From: Tolypothrix tenuis PCC 7101 | GTDB lineage: Bacteria > Cyanobacteriota > Cyanobacteriia > Cyanobacteriales > Nostocaceae | NCBI RefSeq assembly: GCF_002368295.1 | Contig: NZ_AP018248.1 | Location: 3,515,502-3,579,501, forward strand | DNA length: 64,000 nt | Direction of reading: 5' to 3' | Shown here: positions 23,223 through 31,770 of the stretch, in pieces | Layout of the letters: every line of letters starts with the position of its first letter | Position numbering within the stretch: position 1 is the first letter of the stretch | The notes under the pieces: generated by a model | The model's input: the letters and a program-made list of their open reading frames with translations, nothing else | Told to the model about the DNA's origin: nothing | Database searches by the model: none | Made by a program: the position numbers and the translations under genes

Positions 23223-25205
23223 ATGATATTTCTTGAACTCGTATTACAAAACTTTGGCCCCTACGCTGGTAAACAAGTAATCAATCTTGACCCCAGAAAT
23301 CATGAAAATTCTCGCCCAATTATTCTGTTAGGTGGAATGAATGGTGGCGGAAAAACCACCCTCATGGATGCAATTCGCCTAGCGCTTTATGGTCATCGCG
23401 CTCAATGTTCCACTCGTGGTAATTTAAGTTATAGCGATTTCCTAACTCAATGCGTTAATAGCAAAACCGATCCCGTAGAAAAGACGCGCATTGAATTACT
23501 TTTTGAACATATCGAAAATGACAAGCCAGTAAAATATCGCGTTGTCCGCACCTGGGAAAAAAATCCTAAAGATGGTAAAGACCATTTAGGTATTTTAGAT
23601 GCTCATGAATGGTTAGATACGGCTTTAGTAAATATTTGGGATGAATATATTGAAAATCTCTTACCTTTAGGAATATCTAACTTATTTTTATTTGATGGCG
23701 AACAAGTTAAAGAACTTGCAGAACAGGAAATACCACCGCCAATAGTAGTGGATGCGATTAGCGGACTTTTAGGTTTAGAGTTAGCCGATAGATTAGCGGT
23801 AGATTTAGATATCCTAGTCAATCGCAAACGCAAAGAACTTGCTGATACTAAAGATTTAGCGAATATTGAAGAAATTGAAGATAAATTGAAAGAACTACAA
23901 GATGAGTATCATCAAGAATCGCAATCAATTACATCTCTCCAAGAGAATTTAACAGCAGCGGAAGCTAGACAACAAGAAGCTGTACATAAATTTATTTCTG
24001 AAGGTGGCAAAATTGCCGGGGAACGCAGCCAATTAGAGAAACAAAAGCAAGACAGAATCACAGAAACAGAAAAAATCCGCCAATTATTATGTGATTTAGC
24101 CGCCGAATTTTTACCTCTAGGATTGATTACACCGCTATTAAATGAAGCTTACAAGCAAGGCGAAGAAGAATTTCGCATTCAACAAGCGAAAGTGGCGCAT
24201 GATTTATTAATTGAGAGAGATAAAAAGTTACTCAATTTGATTAATCAATTAGCTATTGAGCAAGCAGCAGTAACTCAAATTAAAGACTTTATCTCCCAAG
24301 AAAATCAAGATTTAGATAACGCCGCCATTGCTGAACCTTGGCTATTAGCTGACACAGAAACCCTACATCAATTAGATAATGTTATCCATCATCATCTGGA
24401 ATATGCCAAAACCAAAGCGAAAGATAAAATTACACTGCTTAATTCTCAAGAAGAAGAAATTATTACCTTAGAAAGACAAATTCAAACCGCCGCCTCACCC
24501 GAAGAATATCAAAGATTAGTTGATGAATTACAACAAGCACAACAGCAAGTTGCAGAAGCTAAAGCCGCTTGGGAAATTACCAAACGTCGCTTAGATGAAT
24601 TAGCAACGGAGATTGAAAATACCAAAAAAAGCTTAGAAAATTATACAGATACAAATCTTAAACTTCAAAACAAAGGACATATTATTGAATCTGCGGTTAG
24701 AGTCCAAGAAACCCTCAAACTTTTCCGCGAGAAATTAACCCTGAGAAAACTCAACAAATTAGAAGTTGAGGTGACAGAATGCTTCCGCTATCTGTTACAC
24801 AAATCTGATTTAGTTCATCGCGTGGCGATTGACACTAACACCTTCAGCCTTTCGCTTTACGACTTAAACGGTAAACCCGTCCCCAAACATCGCCTTTCTG
24901 CTGGCGAAAAACAACTACTGGCGATCGCATTTCTTTGGGGTTTAGCTAGAGTCTCCGGTCGCCGCTTACCAGTAGCAATTGACACCCCCCTTGGTAGACT
25001 CGACTCATCCCACCGCAGTAACTTAGTAGAACGCTACTTTCCCTCCGCTAGCCACCAAGTAATTTTGCTTTCTACGGATACAGAAATTGGTAAAAAAGAA
25101 GTAGAGACACTGAGAGAAAATGAAGCGATCGCTCACGAATATCTCCTCGATTATAATTCTGCCACTCGTCAAACCACAGTGATCAAACATAAATATTTCT
25201 GGTAA
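23223..25205 (+). CDS. dndD: DndD, DNA phosphorothioation ATPase
   Basis: A 660-residue SMC/RecN-like ATPase of DNA sulfur modification, in which a backbone oxygen is replaced by sulfur. The order is Walker A GGMNGGGKTT (37-46), FLFDGEQVKELAE (about 155-167, a DndD hallmark), coiled-coil region about 210-500 with a few breaks, LSAGEKQL (about 558-565), and Walker B LPVAIDTPLGRLD (about 582-594). Full length for the family. In the usual dndBCDE order dndC would lie just upstream, but only repeats and a pseudogene are there. Downstream a toxin-antitoxin pair separates it from dndE. ATPase activity seems intact; pathway function depends on dndC (and a DndA or IscS enzyme) encoded elsewhere. Confidence 0.9.
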   Translation: MIFLELVLQNFGPYAGKQVINLDPRNHENSRPIILLGGMNGGGKTTLMDAIRLALYGHRAQCSTRGNLSYSDFLTQCVNSKTDPVEKTRIELLFEHIENDKPVKYRVVRTWEKNPKDGKDHLGILDAHEWLDTALVNIWDEYIENLLPLGISNLFLFDGEQVKELAEQEIPPPIVVDAISGLLGLELADRLAVDLDILVNRKRKELADTKDLANIEEIEDKLKELQDEYHQESQSITSLQENLTAAEARQQEAVHKFISEGGKIAGERSQLEKQKQDRITETEKIRQLLCDLAAEFLPLGLITPLLNEAYKQGEEEFRIQQAKVAHDLLIERDKKLLNLINQLAIEQAAVTQIKDFISQENQDLDNAAIAEPWLLADTETLHQLDNVIHHHLEYAKTKAKDKITLLNSQEEEIITLERQIQTAASPEEYQRLVDELQQAQQQVAEAKAAWEITKRRLDELATEIENTKKSLENYTDTNLKLQNKGHIIESAVRVQETLKLFREKLTLRKLNKLEVEVTECFRYLLHKSDLVHRVAIDTNTFSLSLYDLNGKPVPKHRLSAGEKQLLAIAFLWGLARVSGRRLPVAIDTPLGRLDSSHRSNLVERYFPSASHQVILLSTDTEIGKKEVETLRENEAIAHEYLLDYNSATRQTTVIKHKYFW

Positions 25206-25322
25206 TATTTTTCATCTAAATCATCGAGTGATGAGCTTATTACCAGAAGAATTAATTGCAATTGATTTCCTCTCAGATATTTACAATATATCTAACAACA
25301 TTCGAGCAAAGGATACGCAGTT

Positions 25323-25565
25323 ATGATATCGCCATATCTACAAGAAATAGAGCGTGACCTAAGTAATCTGTCATTAGAGGAACTAGAATGGCTCTTAGAA
25401 CGTGTTGAAAGCAAAGTGCAAGAAAAGAAACAATTATCTCATCAACTGGCTAATGTGCAATCTATGAATCAACAACTAGCTGCGATGGCTAATGATTTAG
25501 ATATTCAGAGGGAAATTGCTTCTATTAATCATGAGTTTGGTGTTACGGAAATGGATGGACTATAA
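25323..25565 (+). CDS. Putative antitoxin of a MazF/PemK-type pair
   Basis: An 80-residue, largely helical protein (DLSNLSLEELEWLLERVESK; HQLANVQSMNQQLAAMANDL). It is not a recognisable AbrB- or RHH-type MazE; the antitoxin call rests on size, its position 5 bp before a MazF-like toxin and the shared operon. Similar short proteins with a leucine-rich N-terminal helix and an acidic C-terminus commonly precede MazF toxins in cyanobacteria. AAGGATA gives a clear ribosome site before the ATG at 25323. Confidence 0.65.
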   Translation: MISPYLQEIERDLSNLSLEELEWLLERVESKVQEKKQLSHQLANVQSMNQQLAAMANDLDIQREIASINHEFGVTEMDGL

Positions 25566-25570
25566 AAATT

Positions 25571-25918
25571 GTGGCTATCGAAAGAGGAGAAATTTATTTT
25601 GTCAATCTGAATCCAGTTCAGGGTCGAGAACAGTCAGGAACCAGACCAGTTTTAGTTTTATCTATTGATGCTATTAATCAATTACCTTTGGTTGTAACTG
25701 TAATTGTTGGGACAAAAGGTACAAATATTCAGCGCGATTACCCTACAAATATCAGAGTCTTACCAAGTGATAGCGGATTACCTATTGAAACAGTATTTTT
25801 GTGTTTTCAAATTCGTTCTTTAGATCCAAATCGCTTTCCTGAAAAACCGTCTGGGAAGCTTTCAGACTCAAAAATGCTCGAAGTGGAAGCTGCTGTTCGC
25901 TACTGTTTAGGTTTGTAA
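25571..25918 (+). CDS. MazF/PemK-family mRNA interferase toxin
   Basis: A 115-residue protein of the type II toxin-antitoxin PemK/MazF family, sequence-specific ribonucleases. Visible motifs are RGEIYFVNLNPVQGREQSG (residues 5-23), then TRPVLVLS, and the conserved core strand VTVIVGTKGTN. ETVFLCFQIRSLDPNRF is the usual second half with the catalytic Arg/Thr region. The start is GTG at 25571, 5 bp after the antitoxin stop. The pair sits between dndD and dndE in the same direction and may stabilise the locus; that is inference. Confidence 0.88.
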   Translation: MAIERGEIYFVNLNPVQGREQSGTRPVLVLSIDAINQLPLVVTVIVGTKGTNIQRDYPTNIRVLPSDSGLPIETVFLCFQIRSLDPNRFPEKPSGKLSDSKMLEVEAAVRYCLGL

Positions 25919-25965
25919 CCAGCGACTACTGCAATTCTCGCTCAAACTCTTTATTTATAAAAATT

Positions 25966-26352
25966 ATGGAATCACCTATCGAAAGATTTAAACTTTCCCA
26001 AACTGCAAAAGACCAACTACTTAAACTGCGACGCAACACCAAAATTGACCAATGGAATATATTATGTCGTTGGGCTTTTTGTCGTTCTCTTGCAGAACCC
26101 ACACCACCTTCCCCTGTACCCATCCCCCAAGATAGCAACGTGGAATTAACCTGGCGCGTTTTTGGTGGCGATATGTCCGATATCTTTCTCCTCGCCCTCA
26201 AGCAACGCTGTCACAACGACGGTTACGCCACCGATAAAGAAACCCTAGCTAGCCAATTTCGCTTGCATTTACATCGGGGAATTGGTTACTTAGCCGGTGA
26301 CCCAAATATCAAGAAAATTGAAGATTTAATTGAACTAGCGCTAAAAGATTGA
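25966..26352 (+). CDS. dndE: DndE, DNA phosphorothioation protein
   Basis: A 128-residue member of the DndE family (KLSQTAKDQLLKLRRNTKID near the N-terminus; HRGIGYLAGD near the C-terminus; LYS/ARG-rich first third). Family knowledge: DndE is a small protein of the phosphorothioation complex proposed to bind nicked DNA. Length is within the family range. It starts 47 bp after the toxin gene and is followed 43 bp later by the dnd-associated methyltransferase, so it belongs to the same operon. An alternating GTTAACT/GTTGACT repeat fills the gap downstream. Confidence 0.85.
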   Translation: MESPIERFKLSQTAKDQLLKLRRNTKIDQWNILCRWAFCRSLAEPTPPSPVPIPQDSNVELTWRVFGGDMSDIFLLALKQRCHNDGYATDKETLASQFRLHLHRGIGYLAGDPNIKKIEDLIELALKD

Positions 26353-26363
26353 CAGGATATTAG

Positions 26364-26393
26364 TTAACTGTTGACTGTTAACTGTTGACTGTA
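26364..26393. repeat. Heptamer-like repeat GTTAACTGTTGACT
   Basis: Two tandem 14-bp units ending 2 bp before the ATG of the methyltransferase gene, in the ribosome-site position. A related array lies at 36910-36953. Confidence 0.75.
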
Positions 26394-26395
26394 TT

Positions 26396-27844
26396 ATGCC
26401 TGAAGCGTTAGAAATCGAGCGTCACAGAGCTGCGATCGCACGTACTGATATCTCTCGTCCGGTACGATTAGCTATAGAATGGTCAATCCTCAATCAGGAA
26501 ACGACTTTCTTTGACTACGGTTGCGGCTATGGTGGCGATGTCCAGCGCGTGGCAAATTTAGGTTATACCAGTGGCGGCTGGGATCCTTATTATTATCCTG
26601 ATGAGCAAATGACCGCCGCTGATGTTGTCAACTTGGGTTATGTCCTGAACGTTATCGAAGATACCCAAGAAAGGCGGGAAAGCTTAATTAAAGCTTGGGA
26701 ACTTACCCACAAAGTCTTAATCGTCGCTGCACAAATTTTAATTAACGCCCCAAGTAAAACACAAATAGCTTACAGTGATGGAATTGTTACCCGGCGCAAT
26801 ACTTTTCAGAAATATTACGAGCAAGAAGAACTGAAAAGTTACATTGATGAGGTACTGAATGTAGATGCTGTACCCGTAGCTTTAGGTGTTTATTTTGTCT
26901 TTCGCGATGAAGCCGAAAAAGAAAGTTTCAAAGCCATCCGCTTCTTTTCTCGCACTTCTACGCCCAGAGTTCGCATTCCCAGCAAGCGCTTTGAAGATTA
27001 CCAAGAACTACTTGCACCATTGATGGCATTTTTCACCCAACGCGGGAGATTACCAGTCAAAGGAGAATTGAGCAACGAACAGGAACTACTGAGTGAATTT
27101 GGTAACTTCCGCCGTGCCTTTGGTGTAGTATTACAAGCTACCGATGAAGCAGAATGGGATGCGATCGCCTATCGTCGTTCTCTGGATATTCAAGTTTATC
27201 TCGCCCTCACCCACTTTGAGCAACGCCCCTCATGGCAGAAACTCGCCCCAGAAATTCGTCATGACATCAAAGCCTTTTTTGGCAGTTACGAAGAAGCTTG
27301 TGGAGTTGCAGATCAAAAACTGTTTAGCTTAGGAAAACCCAGGGTAGTGCAAACAGCTTGCGAAAAAAGCAAAATTGGTAAACATACCCGTGGGGCATTA
27401 TATGTCCATGTTTCCGCCCTTGCAGAACTCGATGCTTTACTGCGAATCTATGAAGGCTGCGCTAGCCGTACCATCGGGCGTGTAGATGGTGCTACTTTAA
27501 TTAAATTTTGCACTGATAAACCGCAAATTTGCTATCTCTTTTACCCCGAATTCGACACAGACCCCCACCCTGCCTTAAAAGCCAGTATTATTATTGACTT
27601 CCTAACCTTAAGAATTACTCACCGCGACTACGAAACCCGAACAAATCCCCCAATTTTGCACCGTAAAGAAACCTTTGTGACACCAAACTACCCACGCTAC
27701 GAAGAATTTGCAAAACTCACCCAGCAAGAACAGCAACTAGGACTACTCCAGCAAAAAAGCGAAATTGGCACCCGTGAAGGCTGGGAAAAATGTCTCGCTG
27801 CACACAAGGTAGAAATTAGGGGGCATGAAGTTTATCAAGTTTAA
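26396..27844 (+). CDS. DNA phosphorothioation-associated putative methyltransferase
   Basis: A 482-residue protein of the dnd-related methyltransferase family found beside dnd genes. The N-terminal Rossmann-type SAM site is FFDYGCGYGGDVQRV (about 38-52), with an acidic strand end GGWDPYYYPDE (about 60-70) and NLGYVLNVIEDTQERR behind it. The C-terminal half (about 250-480) has a conserved domain with SKIGKHTRGALYVH and HRKETFVTPNYPRYEEFAKL. The substrate is unproven; a role in DNA or nucleotide modification linked to phosphorothioation is the family inference. Last gene of the dnd operon; heptamer arrays follow at once. Confidence 0.85.
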   Translation: MPEALEIERHRAAIARTDISRPVRLAIEWSILNQETTFFDYGCGYGGDVQRVANLGYTSGGWDPYYYPDEQMTAADVVNLGYVLNVIEDTQERRESLIKAWELTHKVLIVAAQILINAPSKTQIAYSDGIVTRRNTFQKYYEQEELKSYIDEVLNVDAVPVALGVYFVFRDEAEKESFKAIRFFSRTSTPRVRIPSKRFEDYQELLAPLMAFFTQRGRLPVKGELSNEQELLSEFGNFRRAFGVVLQATDEAEWDAIAYRRSLDIQVYLALTHFEQRPSWQKLAPEIRHDIKAFFGSYEEACGVADQKLFSLGKPRVVQTACEKSKIGKHTRGALYVHVSALAELDALLRIYEGCASRTIGRVDGATLIKFCTDKPQICYLFYPEFDTDPHPALKASIIIDFLTLRITHRDYETRTNPPILHRKETFVTPNYPRYEEFAKLTQQEQQLGLLQQKSEIGTREGWEKCLAAHKVEIRGHEVYQV

Positions 27845-27845
27845 T

Positions 27846-28045
27846 TGGGGTATGGGGTATTGGGCATGGGGCATGGGTAATTGGTAATTGGTAATTGGTA
27901 ATTGGTAATTGGTAATTGGTAATTGGTGTTTGGGGTTTGCCATTAATTATTTCTCCCCTGCTCCCTGCTCCCTGCTCCCTTACCTCATCCCCAATCCCCA
28001 GTCCCCAATCCCCAATCCCCAGTCCCCAGTCCCCAATCCCCATTA
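27846..28045. repeat. Compound heptamer arrays (GGGGTAT, TTGGTAA, CCCCAGT/CCCCAAT)
   Basis: A first block (27846-27929) of GGGGCAT-like and then TTGGTAA units, and a second block (27984-28045) of CCCCAAT/CCCCAGT units, separated by a CTCCCTGCTCCCTG stretch. The blocks lie between the dnd operon and the AmpG-like gene and marginally explain several overlapping open frames there. Confidence 0.88.
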
Positions 28046-28169
28046 CCCCTTATCCCCAGAGGGGGCCCAGAGTTCCCCAATCCCCAACCTTCCCGATTTG
28101 CGTGGAATCCTCTAGTAATGGCAAGATAACTGCAATTCGCAACAGGTGAGGAGATACCAAAACGAAACT

Positions 28170-29462
28170 ATGAATCCACTGCGATCGCTATTGGAAGTTT
28201 TTGGTAGCCGCAAGATGGCGGCTTTATTGTTTCTGGGGTTTTCATCGGGGTTACCGCTGCTATTAATCGGTAATACATTGAAAGCTTGGATGACTGTGGA
28301 ACAGGTGGATTTGGCTGCTATTGGGTGGTTTAGCCTCGCTAGTTTGCCTTATTCGTTAAAATTTTTGTGGTCGCCGTTTCTTGATCGCTTTACAATGCCA
28401 TTTTTGGGACGACGGCGGGGTTGGTTAGTGGTGACGCAGCTGGCTTTAACAGTAGCGATCGCAATTATGGCATTCCAACAACCCAAACAAGCATTACAGC
28501 TGCTAGCCATTAACGCTATCGTTATTGCTTTTTTGAGCGCAACACAAGATATTGCTGCTGATGCTTACCGCACTGACGTTTTAGAAAAGCTGGAAATGGG
28601 GGCTGGGGCGGCGGTTTTCATTTTGGGATATCGCATCGCTTTGTTAGTGGCTGGTGCTTTAGCATTAATCCTGGCTGATAGAATCCCTTGGTCATCGGTT
28701 TATTTATTGATGGCAGGTACGATGGTATTGGGGATTTTTGCGACTTTATTTGCACCAGAACCAGAAGCAATTAGCCCTCCCGCCTCGTTAACCGATGCCG
28801 TCATTTTACCCTTCGGTGAATTTTTCCAACGCCGAGGAGTGATTCAAGGCTTTTTGGTTTTATTGTTCATTACCCTTTACAAGCTGGGTGATGCTTTACT
28901 GAGCAATATGACCACCCCATTTTTGCTGCAAGTGGGTTTTACCAAAACCGATATTGGCGCAATTCAGGTAGGGATGGGATTAATCGCTACCATTGTGGGG
29001 GCACTGGCAGGCGGTGCAATTTTGAGTAGAATTGGCATCAACCGTTCGCTTTGGGTATTTGGCGTTTTACAAGCTGTGAGTAATTTTGCTTACTTATCTC
29101 TTGCTTACACAGGGAAAAACTATCAAGCTATGGTCTTAGCCATCAACATCGAACAGTTCTGTGGTGGTTTAGGAACAGCTGCTTTTGTGGCATTTTTAAT
29201 GAGTCTGTGTAACCAGAAGTTTTCGGCAACTCAGTATGCCTTACTTTCCAGCTTAATGGCTGTCAGCCGTGATATTCTCGCATCTCCCGGTGGAGCGATC
29301 GCACAAAATACAGGTTGGCCGTTATTTTTCATTATTACTATCGTTGCTGCTGTGCCAGGATTATTGCTATTACCAATATTTGCCCCCTGGAACCCTCAAC
29401 CAGTGGCAATTACAAGACCAGGACTTGAGGAAGAAGAAGAGGATGTATGGGGAACCAAGTAG
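28170..29462 (+). CDS. AmpG-like MFS transporter
   Basis: A 430-residue transporter of the major facilitator superfamily with about 12 membrane segments. It resembles AmpG muropeptide permeases: SGLPLLLIGNTLKAWM, the loop LPYSLKFLWSPFLDRF, the RRRGWLV loop, and the central ATQDIAADAYRTDVL segment with its acidic residues. AmpG imports GlcNAc-anhydro-muropeptides for wall recycling; in cyanobacteria this substrate is inferred by family only. A GTG at 28146 is in frame, but the ATG at 28170 gives the usual N-terminus. It overlaps the next gene by 16 bp, so the two are probably co-translated. Confidence 0.82.
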   Translation: MNPLRSLLEVFGSRKMAALLFLGFSSGLPLLLIGNTLKAWMTVEQVDLAAIGWFSLASLPYSLKFLWSPFLDRFTMPFLGRRRGWLVVTQLALTVAIAIMAFQQPKQALQLLAINAIVIAFLSATQDIAADAYRTDVLEKLEMGAGAAVFILGYRIALLVAGALALILADRIPWSSVYLLMAGTMVLGIFATLFAPEPEAISPPASLTDAVILPFGEFFQRRGVIQGFLVLLFITLYKLGDALLSNMTTPFLLQVGFTKTDIGAIQVGMGLIATIVGALAGGAILSRIGINRSLWVFGVLQAVSNFAYLSLAYTGKNYQAMVLAINIEQFCGGLGTAAFVAFLMSLCNQKFSATQYALLSSLMAVSRDILASPGGAIAQNTGWPLFFIITIVAAVPGLLLLPIFAPWNPQPVAITRPGLEEEEEDVWGTK

Positions 29463-29860
29463 TGATTATTGTCGGCACGTTTATCCTTTTGGTTACGGGC
29501 CTGCTACTAGGCTACGTTCTCTCACAGTTAGTTTTGGGGTTTTTAGGCTTTAACCTGCTAACTCTTTTGGGAACAATCAGCCTGATTTTAATTTTTGGCA
29601 CACTGTACTATGTTTTATTTTGGCAATTGCGCCGCCAGCAAGTACAGTCATTTAATAGCTTCAATAGTGAAATCACACAACAAACAGCCCAAGAATTCCT
29701 CACTCATAACGATTTGAGAAATGATCTCGTGGCGCGGCTAGATGGTGATATAGACACTGCTGAACGCTTAATTGAACAAGCCAGGGAGAATTATCCGGGA
29801 ATGTCTGAAAATTGGTATGTAGAGAAAGTGATTGAAGACTTGGATCGCGATCGCCGATAA
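29447..29860 (+). CDS. Membrane protein with cytosolic helical tail, unknown function
   Basis: A 137-residue protein, family not recognised. Two hydrophobic segments (about residues 5-28 and 33-58) are followed by a soluble, charged helical C-terminus (NDLVARLDGDIDTAERLIEQ; MSENWYVEKVIEDLDRDR). It starts inside the last codons of the AmpG-like gene (16-bp overlap), which suggests translational coupling and perhaps a shared process at the membrane. A HIP1 site forms part of its last codons. Confidence 0.65.
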   Translation: MGNQVVIIVGTFILLVTGLLLGYVLSQLVLGFLGFNLLTLLGTISLILIFGTLYYVLFWQLRRQQVQSFNSFNSEITQQTAQEFLTHNDLRNDLVARLDGDIDTAERLIEQARENYPGMSENWYVEKVIEDLDRDRR

Positions 29861-29887
29861 CTTCTACCCAATAACTTCTTGTGAGTT

Positions 29888-30009
29888 AGGGACTTCCAGA
29901 AAATAAATTATCCAAATATAGTCCGAGAATATTTTTATTCTCCCCCTGCTCCCTGCCCCCTGCCCCCTGCCAAGAAAGCGATAGTATATTTTTTTAGTTG
30001 GAAGTCCCT
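29888..30009. repeat. MITE-like element, 122 bp, ends AGGGACTTCCA
   Basis: Perfect 11-bp terminal inverted repeats AGGGACTTCCA (29888-29898) and TGGAAGTCCCT (29999-30009) with a CCCCTGCTCCCTG-rich middle. A half-copy (TAGTTGGAAGTTCCTTG, CTTCTCCCCTGCTC) is recognisable at 50167-50232. Confidence 0.7.
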
Positions 30010-30101
30010 TATCCCCCGAACATCGCTAAAATAAACCAAGAAAACTTTACAAATCTCTACAACTAAGTTCGTAGACCTACCTTGCTCCCTCACATACATA
30101 T

Positions 30102-30263
30102 ATGGCTATTTTTCGTCAATACATCGCCCCTTTGCTTGTAGTGCTAGTATTTATCCTCGCCCTTGTAGCAGTCAGCGCCAGGATATTTTTACCTTCTGAT
30201 ATGGCTGCACCTGCACCAATTGAAGAGGTAGGGGTAATTTTGTCAAGTATTCACAGTGCCTAA
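30102..30263 (+). CDS. Small single-span membrane protein, 53 residues
   Basis: A short frame MAIFRQYIAPLLVVLVFILA continuing with LVAVSARIFLPSDMAAPAP. It has a positively charged start, one strong membrane helix (about residues 9-28) and a short soluble tail. Its TAA overlaps the GTG start of the acetyltransferase by 8 bp, which supports real translation and coupling. I do not recognise a named family; it is the size of small thylakoid or stress-related membrane proteins, but no function is assigned. Confidence 0.55.
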   Translation: MAIFRQYIAPLLVVLVFILALVAVSARIFLPSDMAAPAPIEEVGVILSSIHSA

Positions 30264-30786
30264 CCAACTGCTACCAGGGTACAAAATCCGCCTCGGCTCC
30301 AGCTTGGATCGAGCGCTACTGGTAAAGTTCATGCAACGCAGTTACCAGGATATATTTCCCCAGGCGGATTTTTCCCATCTCGCCCAAACAGTCGAGCAGT
30401 ACTTTTCTAGTAAAACCCCCTTGTGGTGGGTAGAAGAGGCAGAGGGAGCAGAGGAAGCAGAGGAAGCAGAGGGAGAAAAGAAAATATTATCCCCCTCATC
30501 TCCCTCATCCCCCGTCGCTTGTTTATGGGTGGGAAATGCTATCGATCAAGTCACTGGGACTCGTCATGCTCACATTTTTCTGCTTTACGTTTTGCCAGAA
30601 TATCGGCGGCGGGGTATTGGTACAGCGTTGATGAAGTATGTGGAAAATTGGGCGAATCAAAGAGGCGATCGCCAACTGGGGTTACAAGTCTTTCAATCTA
30701 ACCAACCAGCATTGAATCTTTATCATCAACTTGGTTATCAAACCCAATCCCTGTGGATGGTAAAATCACTCAGTACGGAAAAATAG
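30256..30786 (+). CDS. GNAT-family N-acetyltransferase with acidic low-complexity insert
   Basis: A 176-residue acetyltransferase. The N-terminal part (YKIRLGSSLDRALLVKFMQR) and the C-terminal acetyl-CoA part (LPEYRRRGIGTALMKYVENW, then NQPALNLYHQLGYQ) form a complete GNAT fold. Between them, residues about 55-75 are an in-frame simple repeat (EEAEGAEEAEEAEGEKK) encoded by GCAGAGGAA-type units, plus SPSSPSSP; this matches intergenic repeat DNA of this genome and looks inserted in a surface loop. The GTG start overlaps the stop of the 53-residue membrane protein gene. Substrate unknown. Confidence 0.83.
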   Translation: MPNQLLPGYKIRLGSSLDRALLVKFMQRSYQDIFPQADFSHLAQTVEQYFSSKTPLWWVEEAEGAEEAEEAEGEKKILSPSSPSSPVACLWVGNAIDQVTGTRHAHIFLLYVLPEYRRRGIGTALMKYVENWANQRGDRQLGLQVFQSNQPALNLYHQLGYQTQSLWMVKSLSTEK

Positions 30787-30820
30787 GCTGGAATTACTCA
30801 ATTAGCAGTCAAGATTCACA

Positions 30821-30842
30821 GAGACGCGATTAATCGCGTCTG
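30821..30842. repeat. Palindrome GAGACGCGAT-TA-ATCGCGTCTG, copy 4
   Basis: A hairpin about 35 bp past the acetyltransferase stop; one mismatch at the outer end. Confidence 0.7.
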
Positions 30843-31011
30843 TACAATAGTCAAAATTCCAAAAATTTTGGATTCTTGACCATGAACACACTTTAAGAAA
30901 AAATATGACAATTGCTTCAGCCCTAATAAACTGGTAAAAAATTCCTATTTTTTTGAATTTTGAATTTTGAATTTTGAATTCCCCTCTTGGGGTTTGCCTT
31001 CTTGCACTATT

Positions 31012-31770
31012 ATGTATGACGAAGACGACCTAAGCCTACTTGATATAGAAGACGAGCTAGAAAGTCCCTTGGATCGAATGGAGCCGTTAACTGCTGAGTC
31101 AGAAGTGGCAAAACCAGATCCCGATGTGATGCTAGTTCTCTTAGAAAATGACCAACCGCAGCAGAGAATGCTAGCGGCGCGTGCTTTTTGTGACATTGAA
31201 GATGCACGTGCTACGCCCCATCTCATCCGGCTGTTGACTGATACCTGTCCATTAGTGCGGGTGAGTGCAGCCTATGCGATCGGGCGCAATCCCAGTAAAG
31301 ATGCAGTAGAGCCGTTAATTAACCAACTCAACCGAGATTGGAATGGCTATGTCCGCAAAGGTGTAGTTTGGGCTTTAGGAAACTGCCGCGATCGCCGTTC
31401 CTTAGCGCCCCTAACTGATGCTTTAATAACAGATATTTCCGCAGTGCGCTTGTGGGCTGCTAGTGCCTTAGCGCAAATGGCAGATGTTGGTTATGAAGCA
31501 GTTTTAGGCGCAATTCCACCACTAATTGAAGCCTTGGTCAAAGACCCTGTAGCCGCAGTCCGGAGTAACTGCGCTTGGACAATTGGGCAATTGTGCCGCG
31601 AACTTCCATCTAACATCGTTTACGCCACAGCTATCGACGCTTTAATTCAGGCTTTTGCTGAAGACAAAGATTTAGGCGTGAGAGAAGACGCTAAAGCCTC
31701 ACTATTAGGTGTAGGCGACCCCCGTGGTTTACAGTTAATCGAAACCTTAGAACAAGAAGGTTGGTTTTAA
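31012..31770 (+). CDS. HEAT-repeat protein
   Basis: A 252-residue all-helical scaffold protein with at least five HEAT (PBS-lyase type) repeats from about residue 40 to the end, for example AARAFCDIEDARATPHLIRL, VRVSAAYAIGRNPSKDAVEP, VRKGVVWALGNCRDRRSLAP and VRSNCAWTIGQLC. The acidic N-terminus (MYDEDDLSLLDIEDELESPL) precedes them. The frame extends upstream to 30967, but that part is heptamer repeat DNA (GAATTTT), so the ATG at 31012 is chosen. Some cyanobacterial proteins of this kind act as bilin lyases, but no lyase is implied here. A protein-protein adaptor role is most likely. Confidence 0.85.
   Translation: MYDEDDLSLLDIEDELESPLDRMEPLTAESEVAKPDPDVMLVLLENDQPQQRMLAARAFCDIEDARATPHLIRLLTDTCPLVRVSAAYAIGRNPSKDAVEPLINQLNRDWNGYVRKGVVWALGNCRDRRSLAPLTDALITDISAVRLWAASALAQMADVGYEAVLGAIPPLIEALVKDPVAAVRSNCAWTIGQLCRELPSNIVYATAIDALIQAFAEDKDLGVREDAKASLLGVGDPRGLQLIETLEQEGWF

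Noticed and set aside
27816..28149. Several overlapping frames with LPITNYQLPITN or PIPNPQSP repeats
   Set aside because: Pure translations of TTGGTAA and CCCCAAT heptamer arrays.
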